Below are positions 1 to 5,771 of a stretch of DNA of 5,771 bases, in pieces. Position 1 is the stretch's first letter. Each line of letters begins with the position of its first letter. Under the pieces are notes generated by a model, which was not told where the DNA came from, made no database searches, and saw nothing but the letters and a program-made list of their open reading frames with translations. Origin of the DNA: Ignavibacteriales bacterium (GTDB taxonomy: Bacteria > Bacteroidota > Ignavibacteria > Ignavibacteriales > Ignavibacteriaceae); assembly GCA_027347125.1 (NCBI GenBank), contig DAIERC010000164.1, positions 1-5,771 on the forward strand, read 5' to 3'. The translations under genes were made by a program, and so were the position numbers.

Positions 1-398
1 TCCATCATCTTCTACCCGAATTTACCGCCGTTGAAAATGTTGCGATACCACGGATGATTCACGGAGTATCGTTATCCGAAGCAACGAAAAATGCTGAAGA
101 ATTACTGGACGCAGTAGGATTATCAGAAAGAAGAACGCATAAGCCTGCGGAGTTATCAGGCGGCGAACAACAAAGGGTTGCTGTTGCCAGAGCTATGGCT
201 AACGATCCGGATATTATTTTTGCGGACGAACCCACAGGCAACCTGGATTCCGCCAACAGCGAAGTGGTTCATAAAATTATATTAAACCTTCGCGACCAAT
301 TTAAAAAGACGTTTGTTATCGTAACCCACAACCAGGGGCTTGTAGAACTTGCAGATAATGTTTTTGAAATGAAAGACGGCAAGTTGCTCAACTGCTGA
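1..398 (+). CDS. lolD: Lipoprotein-releasing system ATP-binding protein LolD, 3' part (5' end outside window)
   Basis: This is the C-terminal 131 residues of an ABC ATPase. The frame runs open from base 3 to the TGA at 396-398. An ATG at 54 exists but is not the start, because the 17 codons before it read HHLLPEFTAVENVAIPR, the conserved stretch after the Q-loop that is highly characteristic of LolD. Counting from that internal Met, the ABC signature LSGGEQQR is at 34-41, the Walker B strand ends at Asp58 with catalytic Glu59, the D-loop is NLDS at 63-66 and the H-loop His is 92. The Walker A half, roughly 90 residues, lies left of the window. In the known system LolD dimers drive LolC/LolE to extract lipoproteins from the inner membrane for transfer to LolA. 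The gene converges on pepA with 8 bases between. FtsE- or MacB-type ATPases are the alternatives, made less likely by the HHLLPEF motif. Confidence 0.93.
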   Translation, partial: HHLLPEFTAVENVAIPRMIHGVSLSEATKNAEELLDAVGLSERRTHKPAELSGGEQQRVAVARAMANDPDIIFADEPTGNLDSANSEVVHKIILNLRDQFKKTFVIVTHNQGLVELADNVFEMKDGKLLNC

Positions 399-406
399 AC
401 CGGGTA

Positions 407-1903
407 TTATTTTTGCGCCAGGAAATCAAACAGCAGTCTCACGCCGAATCCCGTCATATAAGTTTTAGTATAATTATTAAGACTGTTTGCATGCGCCGGT
501 CCGGCAATATCCAGGTGAGCCCAGGGAATTTTTTTATCTACAAAATTTTCCAAAAATTTTGCAGCGCTAATTGCCCCGCCCCACCTGCCGCCCACATTTT
601 TAACATCGGCAACTTCACTCTTATTTAAAATATTGTAATCATCCCACATGGGCATTGGCCATACCCTGTCAAACGTTTTCATACCTGATTCATAAAGCGA
701 ATCGGAAAGTTTCTTGTTCTTTGTAAACAGCCCGGCCGCAAAATCTCCCAGCGCCACTTTGCACGCACCGGTAAGTGTAGCTATATCAATAATGATATCC
801 GCCTTTTGCTTTGACGCGTAATCCAAACCATCGGCAAGAATAATCCTTCCTTCGGCATCGGTATTGTCTATTTCAATACTTTTGCCTGAGGCCGTTATAA
901 CAATATCTCCCGGTCTCATCGATTTACCTGAAGGCATATTTTCGGCAGTAGGAATTATTCCCAAAACATGTACGGGCAATTTTGCTTTTGCCGCGGCCAG
1001 TATTGTCCCTGCAACTACAGCCGCTCCCGACATATCACCCTTCATCTCGGCCATACCGGCTGCGGGTTTAATTGATATGCCGCCGGAATCAAATGTAATT
1101 CCTTTTCCTACTAACGCAATTTTCTTCGATGAACTTTTTCTATCGCCGTTGTACTCAAGTACAATAAACCTTGGCGGGTTATCGCTGCCGCTGCCGACGG
1201 CAAGCAGCCCGCCCATTTTCATTTTCTTTATTTCTTTTTCATCAAATACTTTTGTCTTTACACCGACATTTTTTAATGAGCCGATTACTCTTTTCGATAA
1301 AATATCGGGAGTAAGATTAACAGCGGGCTCGTTTTGAAGATCTTTTGTAAAATTTACTCCGTCCATAACCGATTTTGCACGCTGTAAGGCATACTTTAAT
1401 TTCTTATTATCTTCCGCGTGTAAATAAACATTCAACAGAACCGGAGCTTTTTTGTCATGCTTGTAATTATCAAAAGAGTAATTCCCGAATAAGATACCTT
1501 CAATAAAACTTTGATAATAATATTCTTCTGTTGCAAAAAATTCTTTTAATATCTTATAATGAGGAATGAATATATGAAGATTTTTTAAACTACTTCCGTC
1601 CATTGATGAAATAAATCCGGCAAGATGATTCCTGAAATAATCAACCGAAAAGGCGCCGTTTAATTTTACTTTAAAAATAAAAAGCTCATCCGGTTTTCCG
1701 TCAGGTTTTGACGCGCGTAATTCTTTTCCCTGAGCCTCCAGAAAATTCTTCTTCTGAAGCTCTGAAACTTTAATGTTGGATACTTTTATTAAAGATTCAA
1801 AACTGCTCTTTAAATTCTTTTCGTCAATTAAATATTTAACGCTTACGCTTAACGGTTTGTAAATTATTTTTTTCTCGCCGGTTTTTATATCCAGTTTAAA
1901 CAT
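407..1903 (-). CDS. pepA: Leucyl aminopeptidase, M17 family (cytosol aminopeptidase)
   Basis: This 498-residue protein is close to the family norm (E. coli PepA has about 503). It removes N-terminal amino acids from peptides in the cytoplasm using two metal ions, and the family usually forms hexamers. Residues 1 to about 165 are the divergent N-terminal domain; about 170-498 form the catalytic domain. All expected catalytic residues are present: metal ligands Lys267, Asp272, Asp290, Asp349 and Glu351, and catalytic Lys279 and Arg353. The M17 signature NTDAEGR is at 347-353, and the family blocks NVGGRWGGAISAAKF (436-450) and WAHLDIAGPA (461-470) follow. The ATG at 1903 is supported by an AAGGA six bases upstream that overlaps the stop of nrnA. 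The gene is therefore distal in an nrnA-pepA unit and probably depends on nrnA transcription and translation. Some PepA proteins also bind DNA in site-specific recombination; nothing here tests that. Confidence 0.97.
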   Translation of the reverse strand: MFKLDIKTGEKKIIYKPLSVSVKYLIDEKNLKSSFESLIKVSNIKVSELQKKNFLEAQGKELRASKPDGKPDELFIFKVKLNGAFSVDYFRNHLAGFISSMDGSSLKNLHIFIPHYKILKEFFATEEYYYQSFIEGILFGNYSFDNYKHDKKAPVLLNVYLHAEDNKKLKYALQRAKSVMDGVNFTKDLQNEPAVNLTPDILSKRVIGSLKNVGVKTKVFDEKEIKKMKMGGLLAVGSGSDNPPRFIVLEYNGDRKSSSKKIALVGKGITFDSGGISIKPAAGMAEMKGDMSGAAVVAGTILAAAKAKLPVHVLGIIPTAENMPSGKSMRPGDIVITASGKSIEIDNTDAEGRIILADGLDYASKQKADIIIDIATLTGACKVALGDFAAGLFTKNKKLSDSLYESGMKTFDRVWPMPMWDDYNILNKSEVADVKNVGGRWGGAISAAKFLENFVDKKIPWAHLDIAGPAHANSLNNYTKTYMTGFGVRLLFDFLAQK

Positions 1904-1909
1904 CAGTTT

Positions 1910-1914
1910 TCCTT
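1910..1914 (-). promoter_or_regulatory. pepA ribosome binding site overlapping the nrnA stop codon
   Basis: Read on the minus strand, the junction is TAAGGAAAACTGATG. The TAA is the nrnA stop, AAGGA is a Shine-Dalgarno sequence sharing bases with that stop, and the pepA ATG follows after six bases. It is the best-placed Shine-Dalgarno site before any gene start in the window. The overlap suggests that a ribosome finishing nrnA can restart on pepA (translational coupling). Confidence 0.75.
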
Positions 1915-2908
1915 ATTGATTGCTTTCAAGATATTGTTCTGCTTTATTTAAGATATTGTAAAGGTATTCCTCAAGTTTGCCGTTATGAATTCTTGCGCCG
2001 GCTGCGTTGGTGTGCCCTCCCCCGCCGTACTCCCCGGCTAATTTGTTGACCGGTATATTCCCTTTCGATCTGAAGCTTACTTTAAACCCGTGATCTAATT
2101 CTATAAACAAAAGCCCTATCCTTACTCCTTCTATTGATAGAGTAAAATTAACAAAGTTTTCCGTATCCGATTCAGCGGCATCTAATCTTTCAAAAACATC
2201 CTGCTTTAATACCATGTAACATATTTTTTTATGTTCGCCGAAAAGCTGAAGCGACTCCAAAGCTTCGCCTAAAAGTTTTATTTTACTAAACCTGCTTTGA
2301 TCGTAAAGTTTATCATAAACGTCATTCGGCACCACATTCAACTCCAGTAATTTAGCCGCGATACGGTGTATTTCCGGAGTAGTTCTTTCAAATCTAAACG
2401 AACCGGTATCAGTCATTATAGCCGCGTAAATAGGGTATGCGGTCTCATACTTTAATTTTACTATCCCGGTTTTATTTATCAGCTCGTATATTACATGACC
2501 TGTAGCGCAGTAATCGGTGCCGGTAAAATAATAGTCGGCAAAATCTTCCGGCTCCTGGTGGTGATCGATGCATATTTTTATTTTTGAAGACCGGTTAAAA
2601 CCTTTTTGCATACTTACGGTTCTGTCTGATCTGTTGAAGTCTAAAGCAACAAGCACATCAACTTCTTCGAAAATATTTTTATGTTTTTCTTCGTTAAACT
2701 TTTCAATTTTATTATCCGCATCCAGAAACTCAAGGTTGTACGGGGTAACGCTGTGGTTTATTATAAATACTTTCTTACCGAGCTCTTTCAGTATCTGGTA
2801 AAAAGCAATCTCTGAACCGATTGCGTCGGCATCGGGATTTACGTGTGTTGTAAGTAAGAAAGAATTATTTTCGGTGATTATTTCTTTAAGTTTTTGGAAG
2901 TCTGTCAT
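1913..2908 (-). CDS. nrnA: DHH/DHHA1 phosphoesterase, NrnA-like nanoRNase / pAp phosphatase
   Basis: This 331-residue cytoplasmic enzyme belongs to the NrnA type, which degrades 2-5 nt RNA leftovers and, in known members, also dephosphorylates 3'-phosphoadenosine 5'-phosphate. Metal-binding motifs appear in family order: HVNPDADAIGS with His22, Asp26 and Asp28; Asp90 in the ALDFNRSDR block; DHH at 115-117; and Asp167 in MTDTGSFRFE. The C-terminal DHHA1 domain carries the substrate-binding GGGGHTNAAG at 295-304. Length is typical (B. subtilis NrnA is about 313). The ATG at 2908 is chosen because HVNPDAD then sits about 20 residues from the N terminus, as usual; no Shine-Dalgarno is visible before it. 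It lies directly upstream of pepA with a 9-base gap. The hairpin ending about 15 bases before this ATG suggests its promoter is close to, or overlaps, that hairpin. Cyclic-di-nucleotide or pApA phosphodiesterase activity is possible for relatives and cannot be excluded. Confidence 0.92.
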   Translation of the reverse strand: MTDFQKLKEIITENNSFLLTTHVNPDADAIGSEIAFYQILKELGKKVFIINHSVTPYNLEFLDADNKIEKFNEEKHKNIFEEVDVLVALDFNRSDRTVSMQKGFNRSSKIKICIDHHQEPEDFADYYFTGTDYCATGHVIYELINKTGIVKLKYETAYPIYAAIMTDTGSFRFERTTPEIHRIAAKLLELNVVPNDVYDKLYDQSRFSKIKLLGEALESLQLFGEHKKICYMVLKQDVFERLDAAESDTENFVNFTLSIEGVRIGLLFIELDHGFKVSFRSKGNIPVNKLAGEYGGGGHTNAAGARIHNGKLEEYLYNILNKAEQYLESNQ

Positions 2909-2922
2909 ATCGGTTATAATTT

Positions 2923-2954
2923 AAAATGAAACGGGCTCGATTATTTCAAGCCCG
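2923..2954 (-). terminator. Rho-independent terminator downstream of the ClC gene
   Basis: On the minus strand CGGGCTTGA and TCGAGCCCG form a 9-base-pair stem (one G-U wobble) closed by the 5-base loop AATAA, followed at once by TTTCATTTT. It begins about 55 bases after the clc stop. The GC-rich stem, tight loop and T-rich tail fit an intrinsic terminator. Because it ends only about 15 bases before the nrnA ATG, it could alternatively sit in the nrnA leader as an attenuator. Confidence 0.72.
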
Positions 2955-3008
2955 GTAATTACTACGCATAAAAATAAGGAAAAAAATTTCTTATTAAAAA
3001 TTTTATCC

Positions 3009-4901
3009 TCAAGCTTCAATGTTCTCGCTTTTGCCCCGTTCTGTTTTCTTTTTTTTTATGTTTGTAAAGCTGATATATTTTTTATATAACTTTTCTTTTT
3101 CATTGTGCATTCTTCTTGCGTTCAATATGTCCTTGTGGCTAATAAATCCTATCATTTTGTATTTGTCCCCGCGCGTAACAACGGGAATATGTGATACCTT
3201 GTATAATGCCATCATATCTGCGGCTTCGCGAATTGTATTGTCTTCATAAATTACCACTAAAGGAGATTTAATTATTTTTTCAACTTTTTGGCCGCTGCTG
3301 TCATCTGCATTCTCCAGTTCCCGCCTTGTAATTACTCCTACCAGGCGATCATTTTTATCAATTACCGGGTAGCCGTGATGTAAAGATCCTTCATCGCCGG
3401 AGATAAGCCAATTGCGCACTTTTGAAATGTCATCTTCGGATTTAATTGAAACTACTTTTTGTGCGGCACATTCTTTAACTAATATTTGCGTCAAGAAATC
3501 TGCAGTATATTCGCTGGGAACATTAACTCCTCTTCTTACAATTTTTTCAGTCATAATTGTATTTCGCATCATCAAACTTGATACAAGATACGCCGAGCTG
3601 CACCCTGCTAAAAGAGGTAACAGTCCGTATGGCTGCATCGTAGTTTCAAACGCAAACAACATAGATGCAAGAAGTGCGCGCGCTGAACCGGCAAACATTG
3701 CAGCCATTCCAACCAGAGCGGCAATTCTTATATCAATACCGGAATTGGGGAATATACTTAAAACTATTGAGCCTAGTGTAGCGCCGAGCCCTCCGCCAAT
3801 TGTAAACAACGGTGCAAGCGTTCCGCCAGATGTTCCGCTGCCTAACGAAATTGCCCATGAAACAAATTTGAGTATGAATAAAATTATCAAAGTTTTACCG
3901 ATTATTGATCCGTTTAAAATACGATCGATATTATCATATCCTACTCCCAATGTGTGCGGAGAAAAATATCCTACCACTCCCACGGCTACTGCACCTATGG
4001 CAGGCCACCACATCCAGTGAATTGGAAGTTTTTCAAATGTATCTTCTACTAGATAAACGGCTTTTGTAACATAAACCGAGCATACGCCGATAACCACACC
4101 CATCAATAAATAAATTATCAGTGCAAGTGAACCGGGCTGGGCCACATCCTTTAATGCAAATATTGGCGCTGTGCCCATAAAACAAATTCTGACCGCGGTT
4201 GCGGTTGCACTTGCAAGTGTTACCGGAATTAAAGATTGAGGTTTAAATTCAAATAGTAAAAGTTCCACGGTTAATAAAACTGCTGATACAGGACTTCCGA
4301 ATGTTGCGGCCATACCTGCCGCCGCCCCGGCTGCTAAAAGAGTTTTTCGTTCATCGGCGCTTGTTTTTAACAACTGGCCAATTAACGATCCTAAAGCTCC
4401 TCCGGTAGCAATAATCGGCCCTTCGGCACCGAAAGGCCCGCCTGTGCCAATTGATATTGCGGCAGAAATAGGTTTTAGAAATGTAAGACGGGGTTGAATT
4501 CTACTTTCGTTTAGTAAAACCTGTTCCATCGCTTCGGGTATTCCGTGCCCTCTTATTCCGGCCGATCCGTATTTGGCCATCAAACCAACAATAAGCGCCC
4601 CCATAATCGGAATTATTATCACCCACAAGCCAAGCTGATTTTGAGCCGGCGAACTAAAGCTAAATGAAAACACCCCGTAAAAACAAAGATTTGTTATTAA
4701 ACCGATTAACCTGGTTAGAACCTGAGCTATAAATCCTCCGGCAATTCCCAGCAGAATAGCGATGAGTGAAATATTGATTGAACGATAATTATAAATATTT
4801 TTATCTTCAGGCAAATAAATTGTTTGCAATGCCGGCTCCATAGACGGCGCTACCGGCAACCCGGCTTGATTTATAAATTTCGTTCTTTCTTTTTTTTGCA
4901 T
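3009..4901 (-). CDS. ClC-family chloride channel/transporter with C-terminal CBS domain pair
   Basis: This 630-residue inner-membrane protein has a cytoplasmic N terminus (1 to about 40), a ClC membrane core (about 40-435) and two CBS domains (about 468-522 and 533-590), ending in a Lys-rich tail. ClC landmarks are GHGIPE (108-113), GTGGPFGAEGP (142-152) with the external gating glutamate Glu150, FGSPVSAVLL (191-200) and GSGTSGGTLAP (344-354). Compared with E. coli ClC, my by-eye alignment places His109 at the central Ser107, Leu204 at the internal proton Glu203, Thr351/Leu352 at Ile356/Phe357, and Met440 at Tyr445. It is therefore a divergent prokaryotic subgroup, and I cannot say whether it is a Cl-/H+ exchanger or a channel, or which anion it prefers. 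The second CBS domain has the GFISHKD pattern, with Asp581 where nucleotide ribose is often bound, which suggests adenine nucleotide control. The ATG at 4901 has no clear Shine-Dalgarno. A8 follows the start and A9 lies near the 3' end. A terminator follows, so it is probably monocistronic. Confidence 0.95.
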   Translation of the reverse strand: MQKKERTKFINQAGLPVAPSMEPALQTIYLPEDKNIYNYRSINISLIAILLGIAGGFIAQVLTRLIGLITNLCFYGVFSFSFSSPAQNQLGLWVIIIPIMGALIVGLMAKYGSAGIRGHGIPEAMEQVLLNESRIQPRLTFLKPISAAISIGTGGPFGAEGPIIATGGALGSLIGQLLKTSADERKTLLAAGAAAGMAATFGSPVSAVLLTVELLLFEFKPQSLIPVTLASATATAVRICFMGTAPIFALKDVAQPGSLALIIYLLMGVVIGVCSVYVTKAVYLVEDTFEKLPIHWMWWPAIGAVAVGVVGYFSPHTLGVGYDNIDRILNGSIIGKTLIILFILKFVSWAISLGSGTSGGTLAPLFTIGGGLGATLGSIVLSIFPNSGIDIRIAALVGMAAMFAGSARALLASMLFAFETTMQPYGLLPLLAGCSSAYLVSSLMMRNTIMTEKIVRRGVNVPSEYTADFLTQILVKECAAQKVVSIKSEDDISKVRNWLISGDEGSLHHGYPVIDKNDRLVGVITRRELENADDSSGQKVEKIIKSPLVVIYEDNTIREAADMMALYKVSHIPVVTRGDKYKMIGFISHKDILNARRMHNEKEKLYKKYISFTNIKKKKTERGKSENIEA

Positions 4902-4995
4902 AATAATTTATCCGCTTATGTTTGGTGAAAGGCCTGTATTAAGCAATTCCTTTTTCTGATATGTAATTTTAGAACAGTACAATTATATTTAATTA

Positions 4996-5024
4996 ATGAT
5001 ATACAAAATTGTGATAATCGTTAA
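4996..5024 (-). promoter_or_regulatory. Possible sigma70-type promoter for the ClC gene
   Basis: On the minus strand TTAACG (5019-5024) and TATCAT (4996-5001) are separated by 17 bases and match the -35 and -10 consensus at 4 and 5 of 6 positions. Transcription would start near 4989, giving a leader of roughly 88 bases before the clc ATG. The region is so AT-rich that partial matches are expected by chance, and if the host is a Bacteroidota-like organism its promoter consensus would differ. Confidence 0.25.
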
Positions 5025-5051
5025 GTTTGCATCCCGATGTACACTTAAACC

Positions 5052-5080
5052 TAGAAATATTGCAAAGAAAAATATTTTTA
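5052..5080. repeat. AT-only inverted repeat upstream of the ClC gene
   Basis: TAGAAATATT (5052-5061) and AATATTTTTA (5071-5080) can pair over 10 bases, including one G-U in RNA, around the 9-base loop GCAAAGAAA. The right arm also lies in a perfect 12-base palindrome AAAAATATTTTT (5068-5079). The structure would be weak as RNA; it could be an AT-rich upstream element or protein-binding site, or simply low-complexity sequence. Confidence 0.3.
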
Positions 5081-5443
5081 CTTAACGTCGCATTGTATGG
5101 GAATAATAATATCTCCGGCGCAAAAGGGCATTTTATTCTACTTTCAAAAATTTGTATGTCTTATCTCGAATTTGTGTAAGCAAAGTTATTATCATTCCTC
5201 CTTATTAATATTTATATTTTTGCACGTTAATTCGTCCGCAATTCTGGTAAGATATAATTATGCACAAAAGGTCTTCGATATTTTTGAAATGTAAACTTGA
5301 TTGGCTTGGAAAAGTAGAATTAACAGCTAGTATATAAAAATGTTGTTATAATTTTTTCATAATTTCATTGCGTTTCATATAAAGTTTAACTGAAATTGTT
5401 GCAGGCCGTTCAGACTAAAATTCGGATAATCTGTTTTATTTAT

Positions 5444-5482
5444 TTCCGGAATAATTGGAAATACTTTTACAATTATTCGGAA
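5444..5482. repeat. Inverted repeat (hairpin) overlapping the stop of the two-CW gene
   Basis: TTCCGGAATAATTG (5444-5457) pairs with CAATTATTCGGAA (5470-5482): 13 base pairs with one bulged base and a 12-base loop. The TAA stop of the minus-strand gene (5473-5475) lies inside one arm. Neither side is followed by a clean T-run in the direction of transcription, so it is a poor standard terminator; it may be a 3'-end stabilising hairpin, a Rho-independent-like end lacking its U tract, or a protein-binding palindrome. Confidence 0.45.
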
Positions 5483-5771
5483 GTAGATTTTATTAATTCT
5501 TTTATATCACCGCAATCGGAATATTTTTTATAAACATTGCAGTTTCTGCAATTCTGTTTTTCGCAAATCGTACCGAGGTGATCATAACTCCAGCAAGGTT
5601 CATTGTGCCCTTTAAACGCTTTGCATATTTTACGGTCTTTAGCGTTGCATTTAATAATATCCCAACATGGAATCAATGAGTAAATTGTTTTAATTCCGTT
5701 TATACTAATTTTTAACTCATTTATCGAACGGCGGATACACTCAATCCTTTTTATATCTTCCTTGGAAAATA
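5473..5771 (-). CDS. Cysteine-rich two-CW-like domain protein, C-terminal part (start outside window)
   Basis: Read leftward from the right edge, 98 codons run without a stop to the TAA at 5473-5475. Numbered from the internal TTG at 5676, cysteines sit at 4, 10, 18, 28, 38, 43, 46 and 55, two of them as Cys-Trp (CW at 4-5 and 28-29), ending with CRNCNVY (43-49). This spacing resembles the two-CW domain, a small Cys-rich, probably metal- or redox-linked module that I recall at the ends of bacterial sensor and signalling proteins; its exact role is not established. The 31 residues before it (FSKEDIKRIECIRRSINELK and on) look like a charged helical linker, in keeping with a longer protein. The TTG has no Shine-Dalgarno before it and no in-frame ATG is present, so I treat the gene as cut by the window edge rather than as a 67-residue protein. 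The upstream domains are unknown. Confidence 0.7.
   Translation of the reverse strand, partial: FSKEDIKRIECIRRSINELKISINGIKTIYSLIPCWDIIKCNAKDRKICKAFKGHNEPCWSYDHLGTICEKQNCRNCNVYKKYSDCGDIKELIKSTSE

Larger units (their letters stand above)
4902..5472. other. 571-base AT-rich intergenic region with no convincing gene
   Basis: This stretch separates the 3' end of the two-CW gene from the 5' end of the ClC gene, both on the minus strand, so it should contain the clc promoter and leader. Its base composition is visibly more AT-rich than the genes around it. Reading frames inside it are short and lack family motifs: a plus frame at 5097-5294 giving 65 residues, and minus frames giving 20 residues (5133-5195) and 10 residues (5346-5378). 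I see no tRNA, no obvious riboswitch core and no transposon ends. It does contain short AT inverted repeats, a separated 7-base inverted pair (CGTTAAG at 5019-5025, CTTAACG at 5081-5087) and an isolated AAGGAGG on the minus strand at 5197-5203. Confidence 0.6.

Noticed and set aside
376..420. Search for a shared terminator between the converging lolD and pepA genes
   Set aside because: Only a 5-base pair (AGTTG/CAACT) with a 2-base loop is present and there is no GC-rich stem followed by a T-run, so no terminator is called.
864..1337. 157-codon open frame antisense to pepA
   Set aside because: It covers the conserved catalytic core of PepA on the other strand; the Pro/Ile/Ser-rich translation is what a shadow of that core would give.
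3412..4020. 202-codon open frame antisense to the ClC gene
   Set aside because: It is the complement of a well-supported membrane-protein gene; the residues show no family features, so it is a shadow frame.
4896..4924. Bacteroidota-type promoter match (TTG, 18 bases, TATGTTTG) on the plus strand
   Set aside because: It points away from clc into a region with no plus-strand gene; further TAnnTTTG matches near 5215 and 5279 show that such hits are common by chance here.
5019..5087. Separated inverted pair CGTTAAG / CTTAACG as attachment or transposon ends
   Set aside because: Only 7 bases, 55 bases apart, no flanking target duplication and no recombinase gene; likely chance or at most a regulator site.
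5097..5294. Plus-strand 65-codon ORF in the intergenic region
   Set aside because: No ribosome binding site, no recognisable motif, composition follows the AT-rich spacer, and it runs against both neighbouring genes.
5346..5378. Ten-codon minus-strand frame (MKRNEIMKKL)
   Set aside because: Too short, with no Shine-Dalgarno, in AT-rich spacer where such frames are frequent.

Overview
The window looks like ordinary chromosome from an AT-rich, Gram-negative-type (diderm) bacterium. A LolD-type ATPase implies an outer membrane with lipoproteins. The Lys/Ile/Asn-rich proteins, the mostly weak Shine-Dalgarno signals and the general look of the NrnA, PepA and ClC proteins fit the Bacteroidota/Chlorobiota side of the tree (for example Ignavibacteria-like organisms). 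This placement is an impression from sequence style, not a search result. I see no mobile element, CRISPR array, tRNA, rRNA or phage gene.

Layout, left to right. (1) The 3' part of lolD on the + strand enters from the left edge and stops at 398. (2) It converges, with only 8 bases between, on a leftward-reading (minus) group: pepA (M17 leucyl aminopeptidase, 407-1903) and, upstream of it, nrnA (DHH/DHHA1 nanoRNase/pAp phosphatase, 1913-2908). These two are separated by 9 bases, and the pepA ribosome binding site overlaps the nrnA stop codon, so they almost certainly form one translationally linked unit. (3) A 100-base gap with a clear hairpin plus U-rich tail separates nrnA from an upstream minus-strand ClC-family chloride channel/transporter with two C-terminal CBS domains (3009-4901). 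(4) A 571-base AT-rich non-coding stretch (4902-5472) holds a possible clc promoter, AT inverted repeats and a hairpin that overlaps the next gene's stop codon. (5) At the right edge, the C-terminal end of a cysteine-rich protein resembling the 'two-CW' domain reads leftward from outside the window.

How the genes relate: nrnA and pepA are recycling enzymes, one degrading 2-5 nt RNA remnants and 3'-phosphoadenosine phosphate, the other releasing amino acids from peptides. The ClC protein moves anions, probably with nucleotide or energy sensing through its CBS pair. LolD powers lipoprotein release from the inner membrane. No single pathway ties all of them together.

The points most worth a second look are the ClC protein, which keeps the external gating glutamate but departs from the EcClC pattern at four other ion-path positions, and the right-edge two-CW gene, whose frame stays open to the window edge, so a short ORF called from an internal TTG would be a mis-call. 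I found no convincing evidence for a wholly new system.
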